This document shows, in pieces, positions 19,101 through 27,743 of a stretch of DNA of 64,000 nucleotides. Every line of letters begins with the position of its first letter. The first letter of the stretch is position 1. Origin of the DNA: Acidobacteriota bacterium (GTDB lineage Bacteria; Acidobacteriota; Terriglobia; Terriglobales; Acidobacteriaceae); contig JABCZI010000002.1 of assembly GCA_013289765.1 (NCBI GenBank), positions 248,001-312,000 on the forward strand, given 5' to 3'. Under the pieces are notes generated by a model, which made no database searches, was not told the origin of the DNA, and saw nothing but the letters and a program-made list of their open reading frames with translations. Position numbers and translations under genes: made by a program.

Positions 19101-19937
19101 CTATTTGGGCTGGTCCATCGTGATGCCCTGTTGCCCAGGCTGCTTCTCGGCCTTGGCTTTCTTGGTGCTCAAAGTTTGGTCCACCCAATGGTCGGCGGTT
19201 TTCAAATCTTCCTGGCGCGCATTCGGGTCGTCGCACTCGACGTCGGCCTTCTCGCGATACATCAAATTCAGGTAAGCCATGGCGTCGTCGTAATCGGGAC
19301 GAAGCTGGATTGCCTTATTCAGGCTGTCGATGCCCTCCTGGATGGAAGGCATATTCTTGACCTTCAATTCCTGGCAAGCTTTTTTCTGATCTTTGTTCTT
19401 AGCGCTGAGATTCTCATCCGGTCTCAGGCCAAGCTTGGCACGCTCTTCCATGCGCGGCTGGTAGCAAGCCGTCCAATCGATTACGCCCACCGAATAGTAA
19501 GGTTCAGGGTCGTTGGGATCGACGTCGGCGGCCATGCGGTAATATTTTTTCGCCTCGTCGAACTTCTTCATATTCAGGTAGAGATAGGCAATACCCTTGG
19601 CGGAGTTGACCTTCTGATCGCGCGCCGGATTCATGTCGAGGACGTGCTGATATTGATCGATCGCTTGTTCCGCCATTTTGTTGTTATCCGGCGTGTCGGC
19701 GCCGGGAATGTATTGCTGGGCGAACGCTGTGGCCAAATACATTTTGGCATTAATCAGGGTAGGGTCCAACGCCACTGCCTGTTGGAAGTGGTCGATGGCC
19801 TCTTCGTACTTGGCATTCTTGTAAGCCGTCACGCCCTTGTTGAGTTGGTCGCGGGCGCGCAACTTGCCGCAGCCTATGGTCGATAAGAGCGCCAGCGTAG
19901 CAGCCGCCAGCGTCAGCAGACGAAAGTATCTATTCAT
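19101..19937 (-). CDS. TPR-repeat lipoprotein
   Basis: 278 residues from the ATG at 19937 (MNRYFRLLTLAAATLALL), giving a lipoprotein signal with lipobox STIGC. The mature part has at least four tetratricopeptide units: AYKNAKYEEAIDHFQQAVAL, the QYQHVLDMNPARD region, LNMKKFDEAKKYYRMAADV and SLNKAIQLRPDYDDAMAYL. A Lys/Asn-rich insert lies between repeats 3 and 4. It is the last gene of the TonB-ExbB-ExbD-ExbD run, 197 bases after the second exbD. TPR lipoproteins often accompany such clusters and may scaffold envelope partners. The direct function is not known. Confidence 0.85.
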   Translation of the reverse strand: MNRYFRLLTLAAATLALLSTIGCGKLRARDQLNKGVTAYKNAKYEEAIDHFQQAVALDPTLINAKMYLATAFAQQYIPGADTPDNNKMAEQAIDQYQHVLDMNPARDQKVNSAKGIAYLYLNMKKFDEAKKYYRMAADVDPNDPEPYYSVGVIDWTACYQPRMEERAKLGLRPDENLSAKNKDQKKACQELKVKNMPSIQEGIDSLNKAIQLRPDYDDAMAYLNLMYREKADVECDDPNARQEDLKTADHWVDQTLSTKKAKAEKQPGQQGITMDQPK

Positions 19938-20134
19938 TGCGGTATAAATCTCCCTTGCCACAGCATCCTAGGCCCAGAGACAGCGGGTTGACAAGCGCTG
20001 GCCGAGCATTCCTTCGCAGACGTGGCGCCAGAAATTTATTCCGGCGCCCGATGAACGGGGCGCGACCCTTTCGGGGCGCCTCTTCACGGTTAAATCTCGA
20101 CTGTTAAATCTCGAGTGCTAAATCTTAGCGCGCG

Positions 20135-20575
20135 TTAGCCGCCCGCTTCGATCTTCGCGGTAATCAGGCCGACCTTATCCACTCCGGCGGCATGCGCGAT
20201 GTCAATCACGTTAGCCACGTCGGCGAAGGGGATTGCATCATCACCCTTCACGAACATGACTTTCTCAGCGCGCGTTTTGTAGATATCGGCGAGACGGCCC
20301 TGCAAGTTATCCCAAGTGGCGTCTTCCTGATTGATCTTGAGGCCGGGATCCTGACCGGCGCCGCGATCGATCAACTGCACCACGATGGTGCGGTCCGGAG
20401 TGTTGTTCTTGGGCGCGTTCGGTGGAGGCGGCTGAGGAACCAGCGCATCCAAACCTTTCGGCGTCAAAGGCGTGATCACCATGAAAATGATGAGCAGCAC
20501 CAGCAGAACGTCAATCAGCGGAGTGACGTTGATGTTGGCGCTTTGCCCTCCGCCCCCTCCCATTGCCATACTCAT
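20135..20575 (-). CDS. exbD: ExbD/TolR-family biopolymer transport protein, copy 2
   Basis: 146 residues from the ATG at 20575, which has AGGAG seven bases upstream. One N-terminal membrane helix (LIDVLLVLLIIFMVITPL) carries the conserved aspartate that takes part in proton flow, preceded by NINVTPLID. A proline-rich periplasmic linker (VPQPPPPNAPKN) and the C-terminal periplasmic ExbD domain (VMFVKGDDAIPFADVANVID) follow. It starts 13 bases after the first exbD stop, so the two are co-transcribed. It partners with ExbB and the TonB-like protein to energise outer-membrane transport or another envelope process. Confidence 0.93.
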   Translation of the reverse strand: MSMAMGGGGGQSANINVTPLIDVLLVLLIIFMVITPLTPKGLDALVPQPPPPNAPKNNTPDRTIVVQLIDRGAGQDPGLKINQEDATWDNLQGRLADIYKTRAEKVMFVKGDDAIPFADVANVIDIAHAAGVDKVGLITAKIEAGG

Positions 20576-20588
20576 TGTCGATCTCCTC

Positions 20589-21059
20589 TTATTGTCCACC
20601 CGCCGGAGCGGTGGTCGGAGTACTTGGACCGTTTGGAGTGCTCTTCCTCTGTTCGGTAAGCAGGCCGAGATCATCCACACCCGCGGCGCGCACGCCGTCC
20701 ACAACCTGGACGACGTTGCCGAAGTGGGCGCGGGCATCCGCCTTCACGTAGACGATTTTATTCGTGCGATTCGTCAGGCGATCTTTTACTTTGCCCGTTA
20801 AGCTGTCCGGCGTAATCTTGTCGGCTCCGAAGTAAACCGTCCCGTCGCGCATGACGGAGACCAGCAGCGCATCTTCCTTGTCCGCATCCTGCATCGGAGT
20901 CGGATTATTCACTTTTGCCATATCCACGCTGATGCCCTTCTGCAACATGGGCGTGATCACCATGAAAATGATCAGCAAGACCAACATCACGTCCACCATC
21001 GGTGTGACGTTGATGTCGGAATTTACCTTCGCGCCTTCGTTCCGCTTCGCTAATGACAT
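20589..21059 (-). CDS. exbD: ExbD/TolR-family biopolymer transport protein, copy 1
   Basis: 156 residues from the ATG at 21059 (MSLAKRNEGAKVNSDINVTP). The membrane helix VDVMLVLLIIFMVITPML has the conserved Asp. The periplasmic domain includes VYVKADARAHFGNVVQVVDG, followed by a Thr/Pro-rich tail. The open frame continues 49 codons upstream, but that DNA contains an AGTGGCC-type repeat and a GGGGGAAA-like ribosome site precedes 21059. Two different ExbD copies behind one ExbB is a common arrangement in TonB-type clusters of several phyla. Confidence 0.93.
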   Translation of the reverse strand: MSLAKRNEGAKVNSDINVTPMVDVMLVLLIIFMVITPMLQKGISVDMAKVNNPTPMQDADKEDALLVSVMRDGTVYFGADKITPDSLTGKVKDRLTNRTNKIVYVKADARAHFGNVVQVVDGVRAAGVDDLGLLTEQRKSTPNGPSTPTTAPAGGQ

Positions 21060-21077
21060 AACGTAATTTCCCCCTGC

Positions 21078-21112
21078 GGCAGCGGCCAGTGGCCGTCGCC
21101 AGTAAAACCCGC
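21078..21112. repeat. AGCGGCCAGTGGCC-type dispersed repeat, copy 3
   Basis: Reads GGCAGCGGCCAGTGGCCGTC followed by GCCAGTAAAA, just upstream of the first exbD on its strand. The CCAGTAAAA end is also shared with the copy near 9997. Confidence 0.5.
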
Positions 21113-21224
21113 CGTCCAAATCAATCACAGAATCGACCGGGTCGGCCCCGCCTGGGTTGGGAATGCTGGCGCTGGGATTGATGCCCAGCGCCAGACAGCA
21201 ACTCATGCGGACAACGACTTGCTA

Positions 21225-21986
21225 CTAGGACCGGCGAACGTCCCGCCGCTTCAGGAAGTAATCGATCAGTTCGCTCGACGAGTTGTCCATCTCCACATCG
21301 AACGCTTCAACGCGCCCGGTGAGGTAGTTGAACATCATGACGGCGGGAATGGCCACCAGCAGCCCGAAAGCCGTGGTCACCAAAGCTTCCGAAATGCCGC
21401 CTGCGACCGCGCCCAGACCGGTAGCCTTCTGCTCGGAAATACCCTTGAAGGCGTTCAGAATGCCCATCACGGTTCCGAACAGGCCGACGAACGGGGCTGT
21501 CGAGCCAATGGTAGCCAAACCGCCCAGACCACGCTTCAGTTCGGCGTGAACAATGGCTTCGGTGCGCTCCAGGGCTCGCTTGGAAGCTTCAATGGTCTCG
21601 CCGGGGATTGCGCCGGGGCTATCCTGGTGAGCCTTGAATTCCATAAGGCCGGCAGTGACAACCTTGGCCAGATGGCTCTTCTTGTTACGCTCGGCGACCT
21701 TGATAGCTTCGTCGATACGGCCATCGCGCAAGGCGCCAGCAACGGCGGGAGCAAAGGCGCGAGACTGCTTGCGGGCTGCGCTATAAGCCATGGCGCGATC
21801 GATCATCACTCCGATCGACCAGCCAGACATAATGAACAGGATGATGACCACGATTTTCGCGATGATACCCATCTGCTTCCAAAGCGAAATCGGATCCCAT
21901 CCCACTGCGCCACCCTCTTGCACAATCCAGGCGGCCACCCGGGGAACATGGTTGAGAATTTCTCCTGCGAAATTAGCTGCGTACAT
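21225..21986 (-). CDS. exbB: ExbB/TolQ/MotA-family proton channel protein
   Basis: 253 residues from the ATG at 21986 (MYAANFAGEILNHVPRVA), preceded by a GAGGAGGG ribosome site. Three membrane helices are seen: IIAKIVVIILFIMSGWSIGVM near residue 45, then the GLGGLATIGSTAPFVGLFGTVMG signature near 150, then LVTTAFGLLVAIPAVMMFNY. This is the standard ExbB layout with a large cytosolic loop between TM1 and TM2. It forms the pentameric stator with the ExbD proteins encoded next and uses the proton gradient to drive TonB. Confidence 0.94.
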   Translation of the reverse strand: MYAANFAGEILNHVPRVAAWIVQEGGAVGWDPISLWKQMGIIAKIVVIILFIMSGWSIGVMIDRAMAYSAARKQSRAFAPAVAGALRDGRIDEAIKVAERNKKSHLAKVVTAGLMEFKAHQDSPGAIPGETIEASKRALERTEAIVHAELKRGLGGLATIGSTAPFVGLFGTVMGILNAFKGISEQKATGLGAVAGGISEALVTTAFGLLVAIPAVMMFNYLTGRVEAFDVEMDNSSSELIDYFLKRRDVRRS

Positions 21987-22220
21987 GAGTTGCTTTCCCT
22001 CCTCGGAACTTCTTATTAGACTTGGATGCGTAATTTGTGCAAACTGCAAAACCCGACGTCAAGAAAGCCGCTCGTGACTTTCGGCAACCTTGGCGTACCC
22101 ACATACTAGAAACTAGATAAAAGGTGCGGCGGCCGCGCCCGACAAAAGGCTCTCCCGGCCACCGACATGGATGGGTAGGGGAGATTCGTTCACGAGTGTT
22201 GCCGCTACACCGGCGGGAGC

Positions 22221-22958
22221 TTAGCCCCCAGCCAGGGTGAAATTAACTTGTACTTCCGTATCCACTTCCACGGGCTCGCCGTTCAGAAGATACGGCTTGT
22301 ACTTCCACTGCTTGACCGCTTCGATCGCCGCTGGAGCAAGCATTGGATGTCCGCTGACCAGCGTAAGGTTTTCGATGGAGCCATCTTTGCTGATAACTGC
22401 GTGCAACACAACCGTTCCCTGAATGCGAGCCTGTCGCGCCAAGGGAGGATAATTCGGCTGAACCCGCCGGACCAGCAACCCGGACGTCACACCAGCCGAT
22501 ACTCGCACACGCTGCGGGGTAGCGACTTTAGGCACGGCCACCGGCGTTGAACTGATAATCCCGCCAATTACGCCGCCCATCTGTCCGCCCGGAATGCCTC
22601 CCGGAACGCCGCCCACGACGCCCGTCGCAGCCATTTGCGGTGGGGCTTCATCTTCCTTAATCATCTGAACTTTTTGCGGGATCTTGGTTGGGGTACGCAG
22701 TGCCCCATTCACAATGTCGGTCTGAATCTGTTTTACGATTTTTACCGGAGCAGCGGCAGGCGGTGGAGGCGGAGGTGGAGGCGGAGGGGCCACCAAAAAG
22801 GTCATCAATTGTTGCTTAGGCAGGGCTTCCGTAAAGATAAGGGGTAGCAGAACCATAACGCCGATCAACGCTATCTCCAGAATGATAGCGAAGGTCGTGG
22901 TGCGTCCCCGCCTTGTCTTCAGCCTGCCTCCGGATTCCAGAAGGCTATCTTCGAACAT
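22221..22958 (-). CDS. tonB: TonB-family energy transducer
   Basis: 245 residues. A cytosolic start of about 20 residues precedes one membrane helix (FAIILEIALIGVMVLLPLIF). A proline-rich segment with ten consecutive prolines (residues about 58-67) and a glycine-rich stretch (VVGGVPGGIPGGQMGGVIGG) lead to the C-terminal TonB fold. That fold includes LVRRVQPNYPPLARQARIQG, VVLHAVISKDGSIENLTLVS and AIEAVKQWKYKPYLLNGEPV. It is the first gene of the five-gene envelope energy cluster. No TonB-dependent receptor lies in this window, so the cargo is unknown. Confidence 0.93.
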   Translation of the reverse strand: MFEDSLLESGGRLKTRRGRTTTFAIILEIALIGVMVLLPLIFTEALPKQQLMTFLVAPPPPPPPPPPAAAPVKIVKQIQTDIVNGALRTPTKIPQKVQMIKEDEAPPQMAATGVVGGVPGGIPGGQMGGVIGGIISSTPVAVPKVATPQRVRVSAGVTSGLLVRRVQPNYPPLARQARIQGTVVLHAVISKDGSIENLTLVSGHPMLAPAAIEAVKQWKYKPYLLNGEPVEVDTEVQVNFTLAGG

Positions 22959-23127
22959 GAGGTTTTCTCCTACTTCAGACCTTACGTGAACTTAGACACC
23001 GACCGCGTCCCCTTTGCTCCCAAAATCCACCAGCTCGCCGGACCATCCACGAAAGGCTCCGTCCGGCGACAAACCGTTTGCTTTAACTATCTACAAATAA
23101 GCGCCTGACCAAAATCTGCCGGCGATG

Positions 23128-24315
23128 CTATCGTGCCACTACCTGCCCTGGACGGGCATTGCGGCCGCTCGCCTTGCCCTTTTCAATTCTCCAATCCTGG
23201 TAAGCCACCAGGATCGGCGCCGCTATCGCGATCGACGAATACGTCCCGATTAAGATGCCGATTACGAGCGCGAGGCTGAATCCATGAAGCACTTCGCCGC
23301 CGAATAAAAACAGTGCGAGTACGGTAAGGAAGGTTAGGCCCGCTGTCAAGATGGTTCGACTCAAAGTCTGATTAATGCTGCGGTTGACGATCTCCGACAG
23401 ATTCTCGCGCCGCATGAGTTTAATGTTTTCCCGGATGCGGTCAAATACCACGATCGTGTCGTTATTAGAGTAACCAATCAGGGTGAGGATGGCCGCAATC
23501 ACCGTCAGGGAAATATCTGTGTTGGTTAGCGAAAAGAATCCCACCGTGATCAACGTGTCGTGAAACACCGTCACCACCGCCGCCACGCCGTAAATCCATT
23601 CGAAACGGAAGCCAAGGTAAATCAGCATTCCCGCCAGGGAATAAACGGTTGCCAGCAACGCCTGCTTACGCAACTGCGCGCCCACCTGCGGACCGACGAT
23701 CTCCACATTGCGTACGGCAAAGTCGGAGAGATAAAAGCCATCCTGCAGCGAGGCCACTACTGCGGGATCGACCGGGCCCTTCAACTGGTCGAACGAACCC
23801 AGCACACCGCCCTGAGCTTTATCGCGCGTATCGACAATGGCCTGCGCCTGCTGACTATATTTCTGGTCGGCATCGGAACCCAGGTGCAGAGGGTCTTTAT
23901 CCAGCAGGTGATTCTTGATGGCCAACGAACTGGCGTTGTTCAGGTCCAGCTTCCCTGCCGGAGCATTGGTTTCGAGAGTGTTGATAATCTGGGTCTTGCC
24001 TTTATCGAGTGCCTGTTCGCTGGTCTCCTGCACATCGAGATCGATCAGCACTTCGTTATCCGGGGCGGCGCCATAGCGCTGAATCTTCGCGTTGCGAAGG
24101 CCGGCATGATCCATTGCCGCGCGCAGGGCGTTATCGTCGGGTGTATGGGAAAACTTAACGTAAACCAGTGTGCCGCCCCGGAAGTCCACGCCGTAGGGGA
24201 TGTGGTGCCAGAACAACATGGAAAATATGCCGGCGACGCTGAACACCAGCGAAAAGGCAAGGAAATACCACTTCTTGCCCAGAAAATCTATGTTGGGATT
24301 GCGAAAGAACTCCAC
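23128..24315 (-). CDS. secF: Protein translocase subunit SecF
   Basis: Part of the SecDF complex, which uses the proton gradient to help pull proteins through SecYEG. 395 residues; six membrane helices. The start MEFFRNPNIDFLGKKWYFLA, the GVDFRGGTLVYV motif, VVTVFHDTLITVGFFSL and the conserved LTLIGYSNNDTIVVFDRIREN block are diagnostic. The periplasmic loop between TM1 and TM2 is long: about 180 residues lie between GVDFRGG and the NVEIVGPQVG element, more than in compact SecF proteins. It starts 35 bases after the secD stop. Confidence 0.95.
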   Translation of the reverse strand: MEFFRNPNIDFLGKKWYFLAFSLVFSVAGIFSMLFWHHIPYGVDFRGGTLVYVKFSHTPDDNALRAAMDHAGLRNAKIQRYGAAPDNEVLIDLDVQETSEQALDKGKTQIINTLETNAPAGKLDLNNASSLAIKNHLLDKDPLHLGSDADQKYSQQAQAIVDTRDKAQGGVLGSFDQLKGPVDPAVVASLQDGFYLSDFAVRNVEIVGPQVGAQLRKQALLATVYSLAGMLIYLGFRFEWIYGVAAVVTVFHDTLITVGFFSLTNTDISLTVIAAILTLIGYSNNDTIVVFDRIRENIKLMRRENLSEIVNRSINQTLSRTILTAGLTFLTVLALFLFGGEVLHGFSLALVIGILIGTYSSIAIAAPILVAYQDWRIEKGKASGRNARPGQVVAR

Positions 24316-24350
24316 CTGTTATCTAGCCCCTTATGTAAATCTAAAGTTCT

Positions 24351-25967
24351 CTAAATGCTCAACGCTTCGCCGCGCTGTTTGCGAGTCAGAATCCAATCGA
24401 AAATCAGCCGCGACACGAACACAGCGGTAAACAGATTCGCCAGCAGACCGAAGGTCAACGTTGTAGCGAAGCCGCGCACCGGGCCGGTGCCGAAGATGAA
24501 CAAAATGGCTGCCGATACGATTGTCGTGACGTGCGTATCCACGATCGTTATCCATGCGTGGCTAAATCCCTGGTCCACTGCCGAGGGTGGCGTCTTTCCG
24601 TTGCGCAACTCTTCACGTATGCGCTCAAAAATCAGCACATTCGAATCCACGCCCATACCAACGGTAAGGATCACGCCGGCGATTCCCGGCAAGGTCAGCA
24701 CCGCCTCAAAAAAGCCCATAAAGCCAAGCAGAATGATCAGGTTCAGAATGAGTGCGATGTCGGCATTGATGCCCGCGCCGCGGTAGTAAACCAGCATGAA
24801 AATCAATACTGCCAGCATACCGATGATCGCCGCATTCACGCCATGGCGGATCGAATCCGTGCCCAGCGACGGGCCAACGGTACGCTCTTCCAGATACTTG
24901 ATGCCTGCCGGCAGAGCGCCTGACCGCAGGATCATTGACAAGTCCTTCGCCTGCTGCTGGTTCATGCTGCCGCCGCTGATCTCGCCAGTATCGCGAATCG
25001 CTTCCTTGATGTTGGCGACTTCCTGCACCTTGCCATCGAGCACCACGCCCAGACTCTCGCCGACATGGGCAGAGGTAAAGCTGTAAAATCGCTGGCCGCC
25101 CTCGCCAGTCAACTGGAAGCGCACATTTGGCTGGCCGTTCTGGTCGGTGCTGGGCTGCGCATCGCGCAAGTCTTTGCCGCGGACAGCAGAGATTCGCGAC
25201 ACCAGATACCACGACTGCTCCCCTGCAGCCGCTCCCGGAGCGCCATGTCCCGGCATAAGAATCGCATCCGCCGGCAAGACTCCGCCCTTCTCCTGCAGCG
25301 CAGCTTGCTCGCTAGGATATGGCCCGCCTAACACCTGCTTGATCTCAAGCATGGCGGTCGACTGCATGATGTCTTTCACGCGGCCGGGATCGTCCACACC
25401 GGGCAACTGCACCAGAATCTGGTATTGGCCGAGGCCATGCTCCTGGATCGTCGGCTCGCTCACTCCCAGCGAATCGATACGGTTGCGGATGGTCTCGATC
25501 GCCTGGGTCACAGCCTTGTTCTTCATGTCCGCGAGCATCTGCGGCTTCATGGTCAGAACCCAGGTGTTATCCGCTCCCGAACTCAGGTTGTACTCCGGCA
25601 GCCGCTCGGAAACGATATCCAACAAATCTTTTCGGCCATCCGGCGAGACGCCCTTCAGCACAACTTTGTCTGGAGCGTTCTGCGGATCGGGCTTGGTGAT
25701 GTCCGCAAAGGCAATCTTTCGACTATTGAGCTGCTCTTTGAGGGTCTCCATCGCGTTGTCTGAATCGATGTTCACCGCGTCATTGACCTGCACTTGCAGG
25801 ATCAGGTGAGTTCCACCCTTCAAATCCAAGCCGAGGTGAATGCGACTGGTCATGGCCGAGAGCAGGCCCTGGCCGGAAAAGCTTTGCGGAATGCCGAAGA
25901 TCCCGAATAAAAAGACGAGCAGGATTCCGGCGATAAGAGCCAATTTCCAGAGAAGATTCTTATTCAT
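24351..25967 (-). CDS. secD: Protein translocase subunit SecD
   Basis: 538 residues with six membrane helices. The first periplasmic domain begins with HLGLDLKGGTHLILQVQVND. The C-terminal membrane half has GIAGVILTVGMGVDSNVLIFERIREELRNG, given here as the GMGVDSNVLIFERI core, plus TFGLLANLFTAVFVSRLIFDW. It works with SecF (downstream) and YajC (upstream) in the order yajC-secD-secF, the standard translocase operon. A Gly/Ala-rich insert (MPGHGAPGAAAGEQSWYLV) lies in the periplasmic part. Confidence 0.95.
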   Translation of the reverse strand: MNKNLLWKLALIAGILLVFLFGIFGIPQSFSGQGLLSAMTSRIHLGLDLKGGTHLILQVQVNDAVNIDSDNAMETLKEQLNSRKIAFADITKPDPQNAPDKVVLKGVSPDGRKDLLDIVSERLPEYNLSSGADNTWVLTMKPQMLADMKNKAVTQAIETIRNRIDSLGVSEPTIQEHGLGQYQILVQLPGVDDPGRVKDIMQSTAMLEIKQVLGGPYPSEQAALQEKGGVLPADAILMPGHGAPGAAAGEQSWYLVSRISAVRGKDLRDAQPSTDQNGQPNVRFQLTGEGGQRFYSFTSAHVGESLGVVLDGKVQEVANIKEAIRDTGEISGGSMNQQQAKDLSMILRSGALPAGIKYLEERTVGPSLGTDSIRHGVNAAIIGMLAVLIFMLVYYRGAGINADIALILNLIILLGFMGFFEAVLTLPGIAGVILTVGMGVDSNVLIFERIREELRNGKTPPSAVDQGFSHAWITIVDTHVTTIVSAAILFIFGTGPVRGFATTLTFGLLANLFTAVFVSRLIFDWILTRKQRGEALSI

Positions 25968-25998
25968 GACGAAAACAGAGTCCAGACATCAAGGTATG

Positions 25999-26325
25999 TT
26001 ACGGCTTCGTTTTTGCTTCTTCTTCCGCGGTCGTGACTTGGGTCACGGACGCCTTGGTCACTTCCACCACCAGATTATTCGGAGGAACGCGCAGATGAAC
26101 GCTGTCATCCTTCAGTGCCATGATGGTTCCGCGCAAGCCTCCGCTGGTTGTCACTTTGTCGCCGGTCTTCAGCGAGTCCAGCATGGCGGTCCATTTCTTC
26201 TGCCGGCGCTGCTGGGGAAGGATCAGCAGAAAATAAAAGATTGCGAAGATAAAAATCAGTGGGGCGACGCTCAGCCACCCCATTCCGCCACCAGCCTGAA
26301 ACGCCAATAAAAATTGCATGCTCAT
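25999..26325 (-). CDS. yajC: Preprotein translocase accessory subunit YajC
   Basis: 108 residues with one N-terminal membrane helix (APLIFIFAIFYFLLILPQQR). The YajC core RQKKWTAMLDSLKTGDKVTT, then SGGLRGTIMALKDDSVHLRV, completes it. It is 31 bases before secD on the same strand. The tgt gene precedes it by 167 bases, matching the common tgt-yajC-secD-secF arrangement. Confidence 0.94.
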   Translation of the reverse strand: MSMQFLLAFQAGGGMGWLSVAPLIFIFAIFYFLLILPQQRRQKKWTAMLDSLKTGDKVTTSGGLRGTIMALKDDSVHLRVPPNNLVVEVTKASVTQVTTAEEEAKTKP

Positions 26326-26492
26326 CGGAAGATATTGAAAAGATACATTTAACCGGCTAATTTGCCTTCATCCGCGAACAACCGCCCACACCTGCTAGCG
26401 CTACGGTCCTGTCATTTCACGACGGGAGTGTTGCTCGATTCCGGCCGGACCATCTACCGCCGGTTGAATCCAGGGAGGTCTTCCCAGGAAGA

Positions 26493-27713
26493 TCACGGCT
26501 TCGGTTGAGACCAGAGGCCAGAAAGAAAACGGGACTCTTCCCCAAGTCGAATAGAATGACGTACCCGCCGCATAGTGTCAAGGTAGAAACTCAAGTTATG
26601 CAGCGTGTTCAAGACCTGAGCCAGCACTTCATTCGAAGCATAAAGATGTCGCAGGTAAGCCCGCGAATAACGTTGACAAACCCGGCAGCCGCAATTGGGA
26701 TCGAGCGGGCCAGCGTCACTAGTATAACGCGCCTGCTTGATCGAAACCTTTCCTTCGGATGTAAATAGCAGCCCGTGACGCGCCGCGCGGGTGGGCAGAA
26801 CGCAATCCATCATATCAACGCCCAGGCTGGCGTACTCAACAATCTCGTCCGGCGTGCCCACGCCCATTACATATCGCGGCTGGTCAGAAGGAAGGTGTTC
26901 GAGCGTGGCTTCGAGGACTTCGCGAGTGAGTTCCCGCGGCTCGCCGACGCTCAGCCCGCCGATCGCATAGCCGGGAAAACCAATTTCGACAGTGCGCTGG
27001 GCAGATTCTTTTCTGAGCGCTAGATCCATACCGCCCTGCACGATGCCGAAGAGAGACTGAGTCGCATCCTCATCAAGTTTGTCGTTATTAAGTTTGTCAC
27101 TCCGAGCGAAGCGAGGAACCTTGGTTTGCTGAGGGCTGAGAGCTGAGAGCTGAGAGCCGTTCCACGGAACTTCATGCTTATGCTCTTCGAAATATTTCTT
27201 GCTGCGCTCCGCCCAGCGCAGTGTCATCTCCATCGAAGCTCTGGCGCGGGCGCCATCGGCGGGATACTCCGTGCATTCGTCGAAGGCCATAATAATGTCC
27301 GCGCCCAAGCCGATCTGCGCCTGCATTGCGCTTTCCGGACTAAAGAAGTGCGACGAACCATCGAGATGCGAACGAAACGTGACTCCGTCTTCCGTTACTT
27401 TGCGAAGTTCGTTCAAGCTGAAAACCTGGAAGCCTCCGGAATCGGTCAAGATCGCCCGCGGCCACGCCATGAACTTATGCAGTCCGCCGAGATTGCGCAC
27501 AGTCTCGACTCCGGGACGCAAATACAGGTGATAGGTGTTGCCGAGAAGAATCTGGACGCCGAGCTCTTCGAGAATATCCTGCGGCACGCCTTTGACCGTG
27601 GCTCCCGTTCCCACGGGCATAAATACAGGAGTTTCGATCTCGCCGTGTGGCGTCGTTAGGCGGCCGGTGCGGGCTGCACCACCACGAGCTTCAATTTGAA
27701 ATCGAAGTGACAC
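26493..27713 (-). CDS. tgt: tRNA-guanine transglycosylase (queuine/preQ1), with repeat-derived insertion
   Basis: Exchanges guanine 34 of certain tRNAs for preQ1 in the queuosine pathway. 406 residues. TIM-barrel landmarks are intact: ETPVFMPVGTGATVKGV, LTDSGGFQVFSL (nucleophile/base recognition region), FGIVQGGMDLALR, and VDMMDCVLPTRAARHGLLFT. The zinc site CGCRVCQRYSRAYLRHL with a later His is complete. Residues about 184-214 are an insertion (NGSQLSALSPQQTKVPRFARSD and on) encoded by two low-complexity repeats. Family members normally pass straight from the helix before it to ATQSLFGIVQGG. The enzyme is probably functional because all catalytic blocks remain. Confidence 0.93.
   Translation of the reverse strand: MSLRFQIEARGGAARTGRLTTPHGEIETPVFMPVGTGATVKGVPQDILEELGVQILLGNTYHLYLRPGVETVRNLGGLHKFMAWPRAILTDSGGFQVFSLNELRKVTEDGVTFRSHLDGSSHFFSPESAMQAQIGLGADIIMAFDECTEYPADGARARASMEMTLRWAERSKKYFEEHKHEVPWNGSQLSALSPQQTKVPRFARSDKLNNDKLDEDATQSLFGIVQGGMDLALRKESAQRTVEIGFPGYAIGGLSVGEPRELTREVLEATLEHLPSDQPRYVMGVGTPDEIVEYASLGVDMMDCVLPTRAARHGLLFTSEGKVSIKQARYTSDAGPLDPNCGCRVCQRYSRAYLRHLYASNEVLAQVLNTLHNLSFYLDTMRRVRHSIRLGEESRFLSGLWSQPKP
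27070..27162. repeat. Repeat cluster inserted in tgt
   Basis: Contains CACTCCGAGCGAAGCGAGGA, a widespread bacterial dispersed-repeat word. It also has tandem GCTGAGA units (GGGCTGAGAGCTGAGAGC) and two GTTTGTC words. The reading frame is kept. The CTGAGAG unit is the complement of the CTCTCAG units found upstream of folC at 63549. Confidence 0.7.
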
Positions 27714-27743
27714 GAAAGATTCTGGCTCCTGAGATGAATCAGT

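Noticed and set aside
27070-27162. tgt as a gene broken by repeat insertion
   Set aside because: Frame, catalytic blocks and zinc site are intact on both sides, so it is treated as a functional gene with an insert.
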